A DNA stretch of 64,000 nucleotides from Pseudomonas asplenii (GCF_001293465.1 NZ_JSYZ01000026.1:31502-95501); one strand, 5' to 3'; shown: positions 17,931-27,053, counted from the first letter of the stretch. The notes: generated by a model not told the origin, from the letters alone. Made by a program: numbers and translations.

Positions 17931-18284
17931 TTACCAGCGAGGGCCGTAACCATAATGGGGGTGGCCGTAGTACACCGGGCGACCGTAGTAGCCGCCGCCA
18001 CCGTAGACCACCACGGGAGGAGGCGGTGGGGGGGCAACGTAGACAGGTGCAGGTTGCACATAGACCGGGGCCGGCTGGACATACACCGGTGCCGGTTGTG
18101 CGTACACAGGCTGCTGCACGTAGACAGGACGGGGGCTCGACACCACCGAGCTGACAATGGCTCCGCCGATCACGCCGCCCAACAAGGCAGGACCCACCCA
18201 GCCGCCGCCACCGTGGGCGGAGGCCTGGCCTGCGACAGCGAGTGCACCAACGAGCAAGGCTATCTTGGGAATGGTACGCATCAT
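17931..18284 (-). CDS. secreted Pro/Tyr/Val-repeat protein, uncharacterised
   Basis: A 117-residue protein with a signal peptide (residues about 1-23, cut near ASA-HG), a Gly-rich hydrophobic segment (VGPALLGGVIGGAIVSSVV) and then tandem PAPVYVQ-type repeats (about four), a poly-Pro run and a Gly/Tyr-rich end. This composition is typical of cell-envelope or surface proteins of low complexity. GAGGAA eight bases upstream supports the first ATG. Function unknown. Confidence 0.7.
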   Translation of the reverse strand: MMRTIPKIALLVGALAVAGQASAHGGGGWVGPALLGGVIGGAIVSSVVSSPRPVYVQQPVYAQPAPVYVQPAPVYVQPAPVYVAPPPPPPVVVYGGGGYYGRPVYYGHPHYGYGPRW

Positions 18285-18527
18285 GATGATTCCTCAGGTT
18301 CCAACCCCAGCGCTTGTTGTCTGCAATAGACTCAAGAACTGTCGCGGGGATACTTCTATGACAGCGGGTGCCTGAAAATCTTCGACGCCGCTGGGTAAAT
18401 TTTGTGTAAGGTTCCGGGCGGTGCTTCTTTACAGTCCCGTGATGCCTGTGCCAGAGCCTATGATCAGCGAAAACCGGTGCGGGTGGCTAATCCCGTTTAT
18501 CCGAAAGTACCCCTCAGGAGATGAAAC

Positions 18528-19346
18528 ATGCAGATGAACCCGAACAAAGACACCCAACTGTGCATGTCGTTATCTGGGCGTCCCGGTAATTTCGGCCTGC
18601 GCTTTCATAACCATCTCTACGAACAACTGGGCCTGAACTTCTACTACAAGGCCTTCAGCAGCCAGGACCTGCCGGGTGCCGTCGGCGGCATCCGTGCCCT
18701 GGGCATTCGCGGCTGTGGCGTGTCGATGCCGTTCAAGGAAGCCTGCATCGCTCTGGTCGACGAGCTGGACGCCTCGGCGGCGGCGATCCAGTCGATCAAC
18801 ACCATCGTCAACACGGCGGGCCACCTCAAGGCCTACAACACCGATTACATTGCGATTGCCCAGTTGCTCGAAACCCATGCGGTGCCCAGGGACACGACTT
18901 TCGCCCTGCGCGGCAGCGGCGGCATGGCCAAGGCCGTGGCTTCGGCACTTCGCGATGGCGGTTATCGCAACGGCGTGATCGTGGCCCGCAACGAAACCGC
19001 CGGCAAGGCGCTGGCGGCAATCTGCGGATACGAGTGGCAGGCCGAGCTGGGGGCGCTGCGTCCGCAGATGCTGGTCAACGTCACGCCGGTGGGCATGGAC
19101 GGAGGCCCGGAGGCCGGGCAACTGGCATTCGAGCCGGAGGCGGTGGATGCCGCCGAGACAGTGTTCGACGTGGTGGCGATTCCTTCGGAGACGCCCTTGA
19201 TCGTGCGTGGCCGGGAGCAGGGCAAGCGGGTCATCACCGGCCTGGAAGTGATCGCGATCCAGGCGCTGGAGCAGTTCGTGCTGTACACCGGCGTACGGCC
19301 GACCGAGGAGCAGTTCCAGAAAGCGGTGGCGTTCGCCCGGACGTAG
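18528..19346 (+). CDS. shikimate 5-dehydrogenase-like protein (AroE family)
   Basis: A 272-residue AroE-family oxidoreductase. The N-terminal substrate half has CGVSMPFKEA, where the Lys is the catalytic lysine of this family, and SINTIVN; the C-terminal half has the NAD(P) fold, RGSGGMAKAVASALRDGG. It resembles the shikimate-dehydrogenase-like (SDH-L, HI0607) subgroup rather than the housekeeping AroE, and these act poorly on shikimate. AGGAG seven bases before the ATG fixes the start. Single gene. Confidence 0.85.
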   Translation: MQMNPNKDTQLCMSLSGRPGNFGLRFHNHLYEQLGLNFYYKAFSSQDLPGAVGGIRALGIRGCGVSMPFKEACIALVDELDASAAAIQSINTIVNTAGHLKAYNTDYIAIAQLLETHAVPRDTTFALRGSGGMAKAVASALRDGGYRNGVIVARNETAGKALAAICGYEWQAELGALRPQMLVNVTPVGMDGGPEAGQLAFEPEAVDAAETVFDVVAIPSETPLIVRGREQGKRVITGLEVIAIQALEQFVLYTGVRPTEEQFQKAVAFART

Positions 19347-19405
19347 GCCCCGGTTTATCCGCGAATGGCCCACAAGCCTGGAATCAGCGCAAACCCCGCT
19401 GTGAT

Positions 19406-20056
19406 TTATTGCTCCAACCGCGCCAACCGCTCTTCCAGCGCCGCGATTCGTGCTTCCAGCTCTTCGATTCGCTCCGCCGACACCGCGCTGCCGCTGCTGC
19501 GTTCAGGGGCCTGCTGGCGAGCGGCGAGGATCGCCTCGATATCCGCCGGGTCGCCCAGGGCGTGGGTGTAGCGGTCCTCGCGTTGGCCGGCCTGGCGCGG
19601 AATCAGCAACGCCAGGCCGCGGGCGATCAGGCGTTCGAGCTGGTGCAGCACCTGCTCGGTGTCCTCGAAATCATGCATGCGGCCACTGCGGGTCAGCAGT
19701 TCGTTGACGGTTTGCGGTCCCCGCAGGAACAGCAGCCCGATCAGCACCACCTGGGCCGGCACCAGTTCCAGTGCCTTGTCGACCCGCTGCTCCCAGCGAT
19801 CGGCCCGGCTGCCCATCACCAGCCGGGCAAAGCCACGGCCCTCGAGTGCCCGCAGGCTCTGGCCAACCTGGCCCTGGCTGAGGTTCATCACCGGTTCGCG
19901 GCTGGTTTTCTGGTTGCAGGCGAGCACCAGGGCGTTGAGGGTCAGCGGATAGGTTTCCGGGCTGGTGGCCTGCTTTTCGATCAGGGAGCCCAGGATGCGG
20001 ATTTCCGTGCTGTTCAATCGCGGTTGTTCGACGCAAGTCTCTTGCTCGGTGCTCAT
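19406..20056 (-). CDS. YceH family protein (DUF480)
   Basis: A 216-residue protein of the YceH/DUF480 family. It has two winged-helix domains ([40 protein letters not shown]) and a C-terminal coiled coil ([21 protein letters not shown]). Members are conserved and uncharacterised, probably DNA- or protein-binding. Divergent from the DUF1993 gene at 20187. Confidence 0.9.
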   Translation of the reverse strand: MSTEQETCVEQPRLNSTEIRILGSLIEKQATSPETYPLTLNALVLACNQKTSREPVMNLSQGQVGQSLRALEGRGFARLVMGSRADRWEQRVDKALELVPAQVVLIGLLFLRGPQTVNELLTRSGRMHDFEDTEQVLHQLERLIARGLALLIPRQAGQREDRYTHALGDPADIEAILAARQQAPERSSGSAVSAERIEELEARIAALEERLARLEQ

Positions 20057-20140
20057 GGCGCGGTTCCCTATGCATTGGAAGGCGACTAGCCTAGGTCTTC
20101 CCCCGACAAAAAGACAAGCGGCAATGCGACCGCCTCTGGC

Positions 20141-20146
20141 TATAAT
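20141..20146 (+). promoter_or_regulatory. probable -10 of the DUF1993 gene
   Basis: A perfect TATAAT lies 41 bases before the start codon; no good -35 is present at 17 bases. Confidence 0.4.
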
Positions 20147-20186
20147 CGGCCGGCTGTACTCCTGCCATTTTCATTGTGAGAAACCC

Positions 20187-20696
20187 ATGACCATTTCCCT
20201 GTACGCCGCTTCCATCCCGGTTTTCAAGCAAATGCTCAACGCCCTGAGCGACGTCCTGAACAAGGCCGAGGCTCACGCAACGGCCAAGGGCATCGACCCG
20301 AGCGTATTCGTGCAGGCCCGCCTGGCTCCGGACATGTTCCCACTGGTGCGCCAGGTGCAGATCGCCGTCGATTTCGCCAAGGGCGTGTCCTCGCGCCTGG
20401 CGCAGATCGAAGTGCCCTCCTACCCGGACAGCGAAACCACCTTCGCCGAGTTGCAGGCACTGATCAGCAAGACCCTGGCGCACCTGGACAGCATCGACGC
20501 GGCCCAGGTCGACGGCAAGGAAGGCATCGAGATCGTGACCCGTCCGGGCACGCCGAAAGAGAAGCGCTTCAGCGGTCAGTCCTACCTGCTGAGCTATGGC
20601 CTGCCGCAGTTCTTCTTCCACGTGACCACCGCCTACGCGATCCTGCGTCACAATGGCGTTGAAATCGGCAAGCGCGACTACATGGGCGCGTTCTGA
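20187..20696 (+). CDS. DUF1993 family protein
   Basis: A 169-residue protein of the DUF1993 family, which has a DinB-like four-helix fold. It opens MTISLYAASIPVFKQMLNAL and ends GKRDYMGAF, both family features; the central ARLAPDMFPLVRQVQ is the typical first-helix pair. No enzymatic role is established. Start 20187 is set by family length; upstream frame is unsupported. Confidence 0.88.
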   Translation: MTISLYAASIPVFKQMLNALSDVLNKAEAHATAKGIDPSVFVQARLAPDMFPLVRQVQIAVDFAKGVSSRLAQIEVPSYPDSETTFAELQALISKTLAHLDSIDAAQVDGKEGIEIVTRPGTPKEKRFSGQSYLLSYGLPQFFFHVTTAYAILRHNGVEIGKRDYMGAF

Positions 20697-20733
20697 TCGG
20701 CTACGGCTTGACTCGCCCTACCTGATCTCGCAA

Positions 20734-20823
20734 GGAGCCGGCTTGCTGGAAAGCAGGCTCCCGTCAGTAGGCCGGTGCCCCTGTTCGCGTCGGACCGCCG
20801 CGAACAGGCCCTCGCAGGCACCG
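20734..20823. repeat. two adjacent inverted repeats
   Basis: GGAGCC (20734-20739) pairs with GGCTCC (20756-20761). Next, CGGTGCC and CTGTTCGCG (20773-20789) pair with CGCGAACAG and GGCACCG (20799-20823). These REP-like palindromes follow the DUF1993 gene. Confidence 0.6.
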
Positions 20824-20929
20824 CATGACTCATTGTCATAACCGCTCTGGTACAATCGCCCATCATCATTTCCTTTCCTCCCAGTGAGCCCCGGGGCTAT
20901 CGCTGGCGCTGTCGTTTGTGGAGTCGTTC

Positions 20930-22084
20930 ATGTTCCTCGCCATCCTGCTGCTGTCGGCCGCCGGTTTTACCGTGCTGACCACGGAATTCGTCATTGTCGG
21001 GCTGTTGCCGGCCATTGCCCGCGATCTGGAGGTCAGCATCCCCCAGGCCGGTCTGCTGGTGACGCTTTTCGCCTTTACCGTAGCGGCCTTCGGACCGTTC
21101 CTGACCGCCTGGTTCTCCCGCTTCGAGCGGCGCCGGCTGTTCATCAGCATCCTGCTGGTCTTCGGGCTGGCCAATACCGTGGCGGCGCTGGCGCCGAACA
21201 TCTGGGTCATGGCGGTTGCGCGCCTGCTGCCGGCCTTGGGCTTGCCGGTATTCTGGGCCCTGGCCAGTGAAACGGCGGTGGATATCGTCGGCCCGGATCA
21301 CGCGGGCCGGGCGATCGAGAAGATCGGTTTCGGCATCGTCTGCGCCACGGTGTTCGGCATCCCGGTGGGTACGCTGATTGGAGACGCCTGGGGCTGGCGC
21401 ATGGCGTTCACGATCCTGGCGGTGGTCGCCCTGGTCAAGGCGCTGCTGCTCTGGCGCTACCTGCCCGCGACCCGCCTGCACCTGAAGCAGGTCTCGCTGC
21501 GTTCGCAGTTCGGCATTCTGCGCAGCCCGCTGATGCTCGGCCATGTGCTGCTGTCGATCCTGATCTTCAGCGGCATGTTCACCGCCTACACCTACCTGGC
21601 CGATATCCTCGAGCGGTTGGCCGGTTTCAACGGCACGGTGGTGGGCTGGTGCCTGATGGCATTCGGTGCGGTCGGTCTGATCGGCAACGCCCTGGGCGGG
21701 CGCATGGTCGATCGCCAGCCGCTGATCGCTTCGATGGTGTTCTGCGCCTTCATGATTCCCGCCCTGGTGGCGGTGATGCCGAACATCAACTCGTGGCCCG
21801 GGCTGGCGGCGGCACTGGCGGTCTGGGGGATCACCCAGGCGGCACTGTTCCTGGTCAGCCATGTCCGCCTGATGAAGGTGGCGCCCCAGGCACCGGCGTT
21901 TGCCGCTTCGCTGAACATTGCCGGGGCCAACCTGGGGATCGGCCTGGGGGCGGTGATCGGTGGCCGGGTCATCGACAGTGTCGGCCTGAGCGGTGTCGGC
22001 TTCGCGGCGGCGGCGCTGATCCTGATGTCGATCCTGCTGGCGATGGCCTTGATGACCACCGACGCCAAGACGGTGACGGCTTAA
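20930..22084 (+). CDS. MFS transporter, DHA1 family
   Basis: A 384-residue drug:H+ antiporter-type major facilitator with about 12 hydrophobic segments. The N-terminal TTEFVIVGLLPAIARDL is the usual DHA1 first loop; motif A-like FLTAWFSRFERRR follows helix 2. ATG at 20930 has GGAG six bases upstream; a GTG four codons earlier is less likely. The stop overlaps the convergent nhaR-like gene by a few bases. Substrate unknown. Confidence 0.9.
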   Translation: MFLAILLLSAAGFTVLTTEFVIVGLLPAIARDLEVSIPQAGLLVTLFAFTVAAFGPFLTAWFSRFERRRLFISILLVFGLANTVAALAPNIWVMAVARLLPALGLPVFWALASETAVDIVGPDHAGRAIEKIGFGIVCATVFGIPVGTLIGDAWGWRMAFTILAVVALVKALLLWRYLPATRLHLKQVSLRSQFGILRSPLMLGHVLLSILIFSGMFTAYTYLADILERLAGFNGTVVGWCLMAFGAVGLIGNALGGRMVDRQPLIASMVFCAFMIPALVAVMPNINSWPGLAAALAVWGITQAALFLVSHVRLMKVAPQAPAFAASLNIAGANLGIGLGAVIGGRVIDSVGLSGVGFAAAALILMSILLAMALMTTDAKTVTA

Positions 22085-22986
22085 GCGCCAGGCCCCATGA
22101 ACAGCTCGCGTCGAGCACCCTCGGTAATGGCCAGCGTGCCGGGGTGCTTGGTCCGGCGCTCCACCGAGATGGCATAGAACGACTCGCTGACGGCGTCGGT
22201 CTGGCCCATCAGCCTGACGTCGTACTGCCGACAGACCTCATCGGCGATGACGCTCGGGGCGATGAAGATGCCGCTGCCGGATTGGCCAAAGGCCTGCATG
22301 AGGGCGCTGTCATCGAATTCGCCGACGATCCTCGGCTGGATCTGCTGCTCGGCGAGCCAACGCAACAACCGGCTGCGGACCACGGTTTCCTGGCCGGGAA
22401 TCAGCAGCGGCGCGTTCTGCAGGCAGTGGGGGAACGCATCGCCATAACGCTGCGCCAATGCTGGTGTGGCAAAAAAACTGACCCCACATTCCCCCAGCTT
22501 CTGGCTGTAGCCCCTGATATCGAGATGGCTCGGCATCGGGCTGTCGGAGATCACCAGGTCCAGGCGCTGGATCGCCAGGTCCGCCAGCAGGCGTTCGAGC
22601 TTGTCCTCGCGGCAGGTGATGCGGATCGGCTCCTCCAGCTCCATGGTGGGGGCGATCAGCCGGTAGACGATGGACTTGGGCACCACATCCGCCACCCCGA
22701 CCCGAAACAGCAACGGCTGCTCCCGGGGCTGCGCCTGCAACATCGCCTGCAACTCATTACCCAGCTGGAACATCTGCTCGGCATAGGGCAGGGCCTGGCG
22801 CCCGGCCTCGGTCAGTTCCAGCTGGCGCCCGGCCTTGCGGAACAACTCGATACCCAGGCTCTGTTCCAGCAGGCTGATCTGGCCGCTGATGGTCTGCGGG
22901 GTGAGGTTCAACTGGTCGCAGGCGCGCACGATGCTGCCGGTCTTGGCCACGACCCAGAAGTAATGCAGTTGGCGGTAATTGAGCAT
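22081..22986 (-). CDS. nhaR: LysR family regulator, NhaR type
   Basis: A 301-residue LysR protein. The helix-turn-helix is unusual and typical of NhaR: LNYRQLHYFWVVAKTGSIVRACDQLNLTPQTIS is split as LHYFWVVAKTGSI then ACDQLNLTPQTISGQI. NhaR responds to Na+ and pH in enterics; in pseudomonads the target is less clear. The start at 22986 aligns with the family; an ATG three codons earlier is possible. Divergent from terC. Confidence 0.87.
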   Translation of the reverse strand: MLNYRQLHYFWVVAKTGSIVRACDQLNLTPQTISGQISLLEQSLGIELFRKAGRQLELTEAGRQALPYAEQMFQLGNELQAMLQAQPREQPLLFRVGVADVVPKSIVYRLIAPTMELEEPIRITCREDKLERLLADLAIQRLDLVISDSPMPSHLDIRGYSQKLGECGVSFFATPALAQRYGDAFPHCLQNAPLLIPGQETVVRSRLLRWLAEQQIQPRIVGEFDDSALMQAFGQSGSGIFIAPSVIADEVCRQYDVRLMGQTDAVSESFYAISVERRTKHPGTLAITEGARRELFMGPGA

Positions 22987-23123
22987 GAGGGTCATCACTT
23001 CGTTAAAAACGAAGTATAGCGCTGAAAAATACGAATTTTTCTGAAGTATCGGTATCTTTAGAATGCGGCGCTATTGGCGAGCCACCTGCTAGGCTTGCCT
23101 GGGACTCTACTCAGGACTGAACC

Positions 23124-23873
23124 ATGGAATACCTGCTGGAACTCGCTGTCAGCCCCACCGCCTGGATTGCCTTGTTGACGCTGATCGTCATGGAAGTCGT
23201 ACTGGGTATCGATAACCTGATCTTCATTTCGATCCTGACCAACAAGCTGCCTGCGCAGTTTCGCACCAAGGCGCGGCGGCTCGGCATCGGCATGGCGCTG
23301 ATCCTGCGCCTGGGCCTGCTTGGCACCATTGCCTATATCGTCAAGCTCACCGCGCCGGTGATCGAGGTATTCGGCCAGGCATTCTCGTGGAAGGACATGA
23401 TCCTGATCGCCGGTGGCCTGTTCCTGGTATGGAAGGCCACCACGGAAATCCACCACAGCATGGACCCGCAGGAGAAGGCGTCCGAGGACAAGAACTCGCG
23501 GGTCTCCCTGGGCTTCGCCGCGGCCATCGGCCAGATCCTGATGCTCGACCTGGTGTTCTCCATCGACAGCATCATCACCGCGGTGGGCATGACCGAACAC
23601 CTGCCGATCATGGTGATTGCGGTGGTCGTCGCGGTAGCGGTGATGTTGCTGGCCTCCGAGCCGCTGGCGAAGTTCATCCACGACAACCCGACCGTGGTGA
23701 TGCTGGCCCTGGGTTTCCTGATCATGATCGGCATGACGCTGATCGCCGAAGGCTTCGGCGCTCATGTGCCCAAGGGTTATGTATATGCCGCCATGACCTT
23801 CTCGGCGATCATCGAGGGCCTGAACATGCTGGCCCGACGCGCCCGGCAGAAACGTGAGGCGGCACAGGGCTGA
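23124..23873 (+). CDS. TerC family integral membrane protein
   Basis: A 249-residue membrane protein of the TerC/YgdQ family with about seven helices. The acidic intramembrane motifs are present: [16 protein letters not shown] and [15 protein letters not shown]. TerC-like proteins export Mn2+ or help metal loading of exported proteins. No yybP-ykoY riboswitch was visible upstream. An intrinsic terminator follows. Confidence 0.92.
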   Translation: MEYLLELAVSPTAWIALLTLIVMEVVLGIDNLIFISILTNKLPAQFRTKARRLGIGMALILRLGLLGTIAYIVKLTAPVIEVFGQAFSWKDMILIAGGLFLVWKATTEIHHSMDPQEKASEDKNSRVSLGFAAAIGQILMLDLVFSIDSIITAVGMTEHLPIMVIAVVVAVAVMLLASEPLAKFIHDNPTVVMLALGFLIMIGMTLIAEGFGAHVPKGYVYAAMTFSAIIEGLNMLARRARQKREAAQG

Positions 23874-23894
23874 TTCAGGCGCGCTGAGTGACCG

Positions 23895-23930
23895 GGCCGC
23901 CGGGTTCTCCACGAACCTTGCGGCCTTTTT
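23895..23930 (+). terminator. intrinsic terminator of terC
   Basis: GGCCGC-c-GGGTTC pairs with GAACCT-t-GCGGCC around a five-base loop, followed by TTTTT. Confidence 0.8.
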
Positions 23931-23942
23931 GATACACAGGGG

Positions 23943-24110
23943 TCAATGGGCGTTGGCAGGGCGTCCGGCAGTCTTGCCAGCCTTGTGCGTCTGCGAGGGC
24001 AGGCTGGGGTGATGGTGACGACGGGAAATCCTCAGGACTCCCCACAACAGGGCGGCGGCCACCGCCAGCCAACCCAGGATCAACAATGCAACGGTCAGGA
24101 CAAGGCTCAT
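23943..24110 (-). CDS. small one-helix membrane protein
   Basis: A 55-residue reading frame with AAGGAGG six bases before its ATG. It starts MSLVLTVALLILGWLAVAAA, a single membrane helix of about 25 residues, then a His/Arg-rich tail (ISRRHHHPSLP) that should face the cytoplasm. Small size and strong ribosome site argue for a real gene. Function unknown. Confidence 0.65.
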   Translation of the reverse strand: MSLVLTVALLILGWLAVAAALLWGVLRISRRHHHPSLPSQTHKAGKTAGRPANAH

Positions 24111-24341
24111 CAGCGCCTCCTTCGCCCCGATCGGGGCTCTCTCACTTCGTCTTGCTTTTGTAGATCAGTCTAGTCGCTGCGGTGTTTCAGGCTATTGACC
24201 AATGGTCGTGTGCGATCAGCCATTTCGCTCTATGGCGCCGTATAAACCGCGATGAAAGGCTATACCCCCGGGCGGCCGCGACCTATGATCAAGTCCCCGA
24301 GCCAGAGCGGATGTGCCTGGCAACTGATCAAGAGAGTGAAG

Positions 24342-25031
24342 ATGTCCAACGGATCAAACCATTTTCCCGTGTCGTCCCGTCGGTTGCTGATGATGGGCGC
24401 CCTGTTGCTGGCCCTGGGCGGGTGCACCAGCGGCGGTGGGCAGCCGCCGCAATTGCAGCGGCTGCCGGAGCGTGTGGAGTTGAACGGTGTGCCGTTCTTC
24501 CGGGGCGAGGCCTACCAGAGTGGCCCGGGTGCATTGGCCAGCATGCTGGCGCAGCAGGGCGTGACCGTCACCCCCGGGCTGCTGGACAAGCCGCTGAAAC
24601 TGCCGGGCGCGGAAGCGGACCTGCAAAAGAACATGCAGGTACTGGCCCGTGAATACGGGATGGTGGTCTATCCGCTGGATGCCGAGCTGCCGGCATTGCT
24701 GACCCAGGTAGCGGCCGGTTATCCGGTGCTGGTGAAGTTCAATGAAGGGCGGGTGTGGTCCGAGCCGCGCTATGCGGTGGTTGCCGGCTACAACCGGTTC
24801 AAGCGGACGATCCTGTTGCGGGCCGGGATGAACCGGCGGATGCCGATGGATTTCGACACATTCGTCTCGGCCTGGAAGGGCGCGGGTGGCTGGGCGGTGC
24901 TGATCCAGTCGCCAACGCAATTGCCGGCCCAGGTCGACCCGCAGCGCTGGCTGAAGGCCGCCGATGAACTGGCCCGTGCCGGTCAGGAACCGGCGGCCGC
25001 GACCGCCAGGAAGGCACTGGCCGGGCACTGA
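24342..25031 (+). CDS. C39-peptidase-like lipoprotein, catalytic residues missing
   Basis: A 229-residue protein with a lipoprotein signal (lipobox LALGGC at about residues 23-28). The mature part matches the C39-like PA2778 family in layout: VPFF...YQ.GP.ALA, a middle helical part, PVLVKFN, then YAVVAGYN and a final W...GGWAV. The catalytic Cys of Q-C-G-P-A is Ser here (YQSGPGALA) and the catalytic His before YAVV is Arg (PRYAVVAGY). It is therefore probably an inactive, binding-only relative. Start 24342 is set by the signal peptide. Confidence 0.8.
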   Translation: MSNGSNHFPVSSRRLLMMGALLLALGGCTSGGGQPPQLQRLPERVELNGVPFFRGEAYQSGPGALASMLAQQGVTVTPGLLDKPLKLPGAEADLQKNMQVLAREYGMVVYPLDAELPALLTQVAAGYPVLVKFNEGRVWSEPRYAVVAGYNRFKRTILLRAGMNRRMPMDFDTFVSAWKGAGGWAVLIQSPTQLPAQVDPQRWLKAADELARAGQEPAAATARKALAGH

Positions 25032-25089
25032 TTCAAGCTCATCGGATCATTCCCAAGCCACGCCTGGGAGCGATCGGCCACCCCCATCC

Positions 25090-25150
25090 CTGTAGGAGCA
25101 GGGCTTGCCCGCGAATAGGCCAGCAAGCCCACTCCCTGAGCTCCCACAGG
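25090..25150. repeat. REPIN-like inverted repeat
   Basis: CCTGTAGGAGCAGGGCTTGC begins a REP; GCTCCCACAGG closes the inverted partner. It lies between convergent genes. Confidence 0.65.
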
Positions 25151-25162
25151 CGCTGCATCCCC

Positions 25163-26446
25163 TCAGATCCCCAGCTTGTCCCGCATCGTGTAATACCAGG
25201 CTCCCAACGCACTGAACGGCGTGCGCAGCAATTGCCCGCCCGGGAACGGGTAGTGCGGCAGATCGGCAAACGCATCGAAACGCTCGGCCTGCCCGCGTAG
25301 CGCTTCGGCCAGCACCTTGCCAGCCAGGTGGGTGTAGGTCACGCCATGGCCGCTGCAACCCTGGGAGTAATAGATGTTGTCGCCCAGGCGACCCACCTGG
25401 GGCAAGCGCGACAGGGTCAGCAGGAAATTGCCGGTCCAGGCGTAGTCGATCTTCACATTCTTGAGCTGTGGGAAGGCCTTGAGCATCTTCGGCCGGATGA
25501 TCGCCTCGATGTTCGCCGGATCGCGCGCACCATAGACCACGCCACCGCCGAAGATCAGGCGCTTGTCGCCGGAAAGACGGTAGTAGTCGAGCAGGTAGTT
25601 GCAGTCCTCGACGCAGTAGTCCTGCGGCAGCAGCGATTTGGCCAGCGCATCGCCCAGTGGCTCGGTGGTGATCACCTGGGTACCGCACGGCATCGACTTG
25701 GCGGCCAGCTCCGGTACCAGGTTGCCGAGGTAGGCGTTACCCGCGACGATGATGAATTTGGCCCGGACCTTGCCCTGGGGCGTATGCACCACGGGATTGG
25801 CACCCCGCTCGATGCGCACTGCCGGCGATTGTTCATGGATCCTGCCACCGAGGGATTCGATCGCCGCAGCCTCGCCCAGGGCCAGGTTCAGCGGATGAAT
25901 ATGCCCGCCGCTCATGTCGAGCATGCCGCCGACGTACTGGTCGCAGTTGACCACTTCACGAATGCGGCGCTGGTCCAGCAGTTCCAGTTGGGTATGCCCA
26001 AAGCGTTCCCAGAGCTTCTTCTGGGATTCGAGATGCCCCATCTGTTTCCTGCTCAAGGCGGCAAATACCCCGCCGTCCTTGAGGTCGCACTGGATGTTGT
26101 ATCGGGCGATCCGCTCGCGAATGATCCGAGCGCCTTCGAAGGCCATCTGCCCGAGCAGTTGCGCCTGCTTCGGCCCGACGCTGCGCTCGATCACATCGAT
26201 ATCGCGGCTGTAGCTGTTGACGATCTGCCCGCCGTTGCGGCCCGAGGCACCGAAGCCGACCCTGGCGGCTTCCAGTACCGTCACCCGCAAGCCGTTCTCC
26301 AGAAGGAACAGGGCGCTGGACAGCCCGGTGTAGCCGGCACCGATCACGCACACATCGGTTTCGACATCATCCTGCAAGGGCGGACGCTCGGGAACCGGGT
26401 TGGCCGATGCGGCGTAGTAGGACTGGGGGTAGGGAGTGTTCGCCAT
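25163..26446 (-). CDS. FAD-dependent amine oxidase, PuuB/PauB type
   Basis: A 427-residue DAO-fold flavoenzyme. The dinucleotide motif VCVIGAGYTGLSSALFLLE is at about residues 32-50, followed by ASGRNGGQIVN, the usual FAD contact of gamma-glutamylputrescine oxidases. The C-terminal GCSGHGVTYTHLAGKVLAE is the second FAD contact. The likely reaction is oxidation of gamma-glutamylated putrescine or a related amine to aldehyde and H2O2. It stands alone here, without the synthetase or dehydrogenase genes. Confidence 0.88.
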   Translation of the reverse strand: MANTPYPQSYYAASANPVPERPPLQDDVETDVCVIGAGYTGLSSALFLLENGLRVTVLEAARVGFGASGRNGGQIVNSYSRDIDVIERSVGPKQAQLLGQMAFEGARIIRERIARYNIQCDLKDGGVFAALSRKQMGHLESQKKLWERFGHTQLELLDQRRIREVVNCDQYVGGMLDMSGGHIHPLNLALGEAAAIESLGGRIHEQSPAVRIERGANPVVHTPQGKVRAKFIIVAGNAYLGNLVPELAAKSMPCGTQVITTEPLGDALAKSLLPQDYCVEDCNYLLDYYRLSGDKRLIFGGGVVYGARDPANIEAIIRPKMLKAFPQLKNVKIDYAWTGNFLLTLSRLPQVGRLGDNIYYSQGCSGHGVTYTHLAGKVLAEALRGQAERFDAFADLPHYPFPGGQLLRTPFSALGAWYYTMRDKLGI

Positions 26447-26589
26447 CCTGCAACCTCTGTTTTATATTTTTGACGAATGGCCTGATGCTACCTCAGTTGA
26501 AATACCCCCGCCAGCCACCGCAAACCGGGAAGTTGCTGGAGCTTCAATAAAAAATTCGCCTATTCAGAGACTTAGCAGAAAGAAAGGTG

Positions 26590-26617
26590 TTGACACCCCT
26601 CGGCAAATCCGTAGAAT
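26590..26617 (+). promoter_or_regulatory. promoter of tRNA-Val copy 1
   Basis: TTGACA at 26590-26595 and TAGAAT at 26612-26617 are 16 bases apart, 13 bases before the tRNA. Confidence 0.75.
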
Positions 26618-26630
26618 GCCGCCTCACAGC

Positions 26631-26707
26631 AGGCACGTAGCTCAGTTGGTTAGAGCACCACCTTGACATGGTGGGGGTCGTTGGTTCGAGTCCAATCGTG
26701 CCTACCA
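26631..26707 (+). tRNA. tRNA-Val(GAC), copy 1
   Basis: A 77-base cloverleaf with acceptor AGGCACG paired to CGTGCCT, D loop AGCTCAGTTGGTTAGAGC, anticodon stem-loop with GAC, T arm GGTTCGAGTCC, and encoded CCA. Reads valine GUC/GUU codons. Confidence 0.97.
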
Positions 26708-26740
26708 GACAAAATCCGCTCTGCTGGGCGGTGTGAAAAG

Positions 26741-26766
26741 GCCAATCGAAAGATTGGCATTTTTTT
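26741..26766 (+). terminator. terminator of tRNA-Val copy 1
   Basis: GCCAATC-GAAA-GATTGGC followed by T6-7. Confidence 0.85.
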
Positions 26767-26877
26767 CGTCCTGAAAAAAGTTCGAGGTGAGGTCTTCGCG
26801 CTGAGTGGCATTTGGCCTGGAAACGCTTGCCCTGAAGATTTTTCCAAGCCTATTCATAGGCTTAGCGAAAAAACAGG

Positions 26878-26905
26878 TTGCCTCTCGGCAGAAAATCCGT
26901 AGAAT
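26878..26905 (+). promoter_or_regulatory. promoter of tRNA-Val copy 2
   Basis: TTGCCT and TAGAAT 16 bases apart, placed as in copy 1; the -35 is weaker. Confidence 0.6.
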
Positions 26906-26917
26906 GCAGCCTACAGC

Positions 26918-26994
26918 AGGCACGTAGCTCAGTTGGTTAGAGCACCACCTTGACATGGTGGGGGTCGTTGGTTCGAGTCCAATCGTGCCTACCA
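26918..26994 (+). tRNA. tRNA-Val(GAC), copy 2
   Basis: Identical in sequence to copy 1, 77 bases with encoded CCA. The whole unit of promoter, tRNA and terminator is duplicated about 287 bases apart. Confidence 0.97.
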
Positions 26995-27025
26995 GATAAA
27001 ATCCGCTCTGCTGGGCGGTCTGAAA

Positions 27026-27053
27026 GGGTCAATCGAAAGATTGGCCCTTTTTT
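27026..27053 (+). terminator. terminator of tRNA-Val copy 2
   Basis: GGGTCAATC-GAAA-GATTGGCCC (one G-T pair) followed by T6. Confidence 0.85.

Noticed and set aside
22999-23123. Possible yybP-ykoY Mn riboswitch before terC
   Set aside because: The 125 bases lack the conserved paired elements; no riboswitch could be supported.
25090-25150. Short palindromes as a possible CRISPR repeat
   Set aside because: They are scattered REP/REPIN elements without regular spacers.
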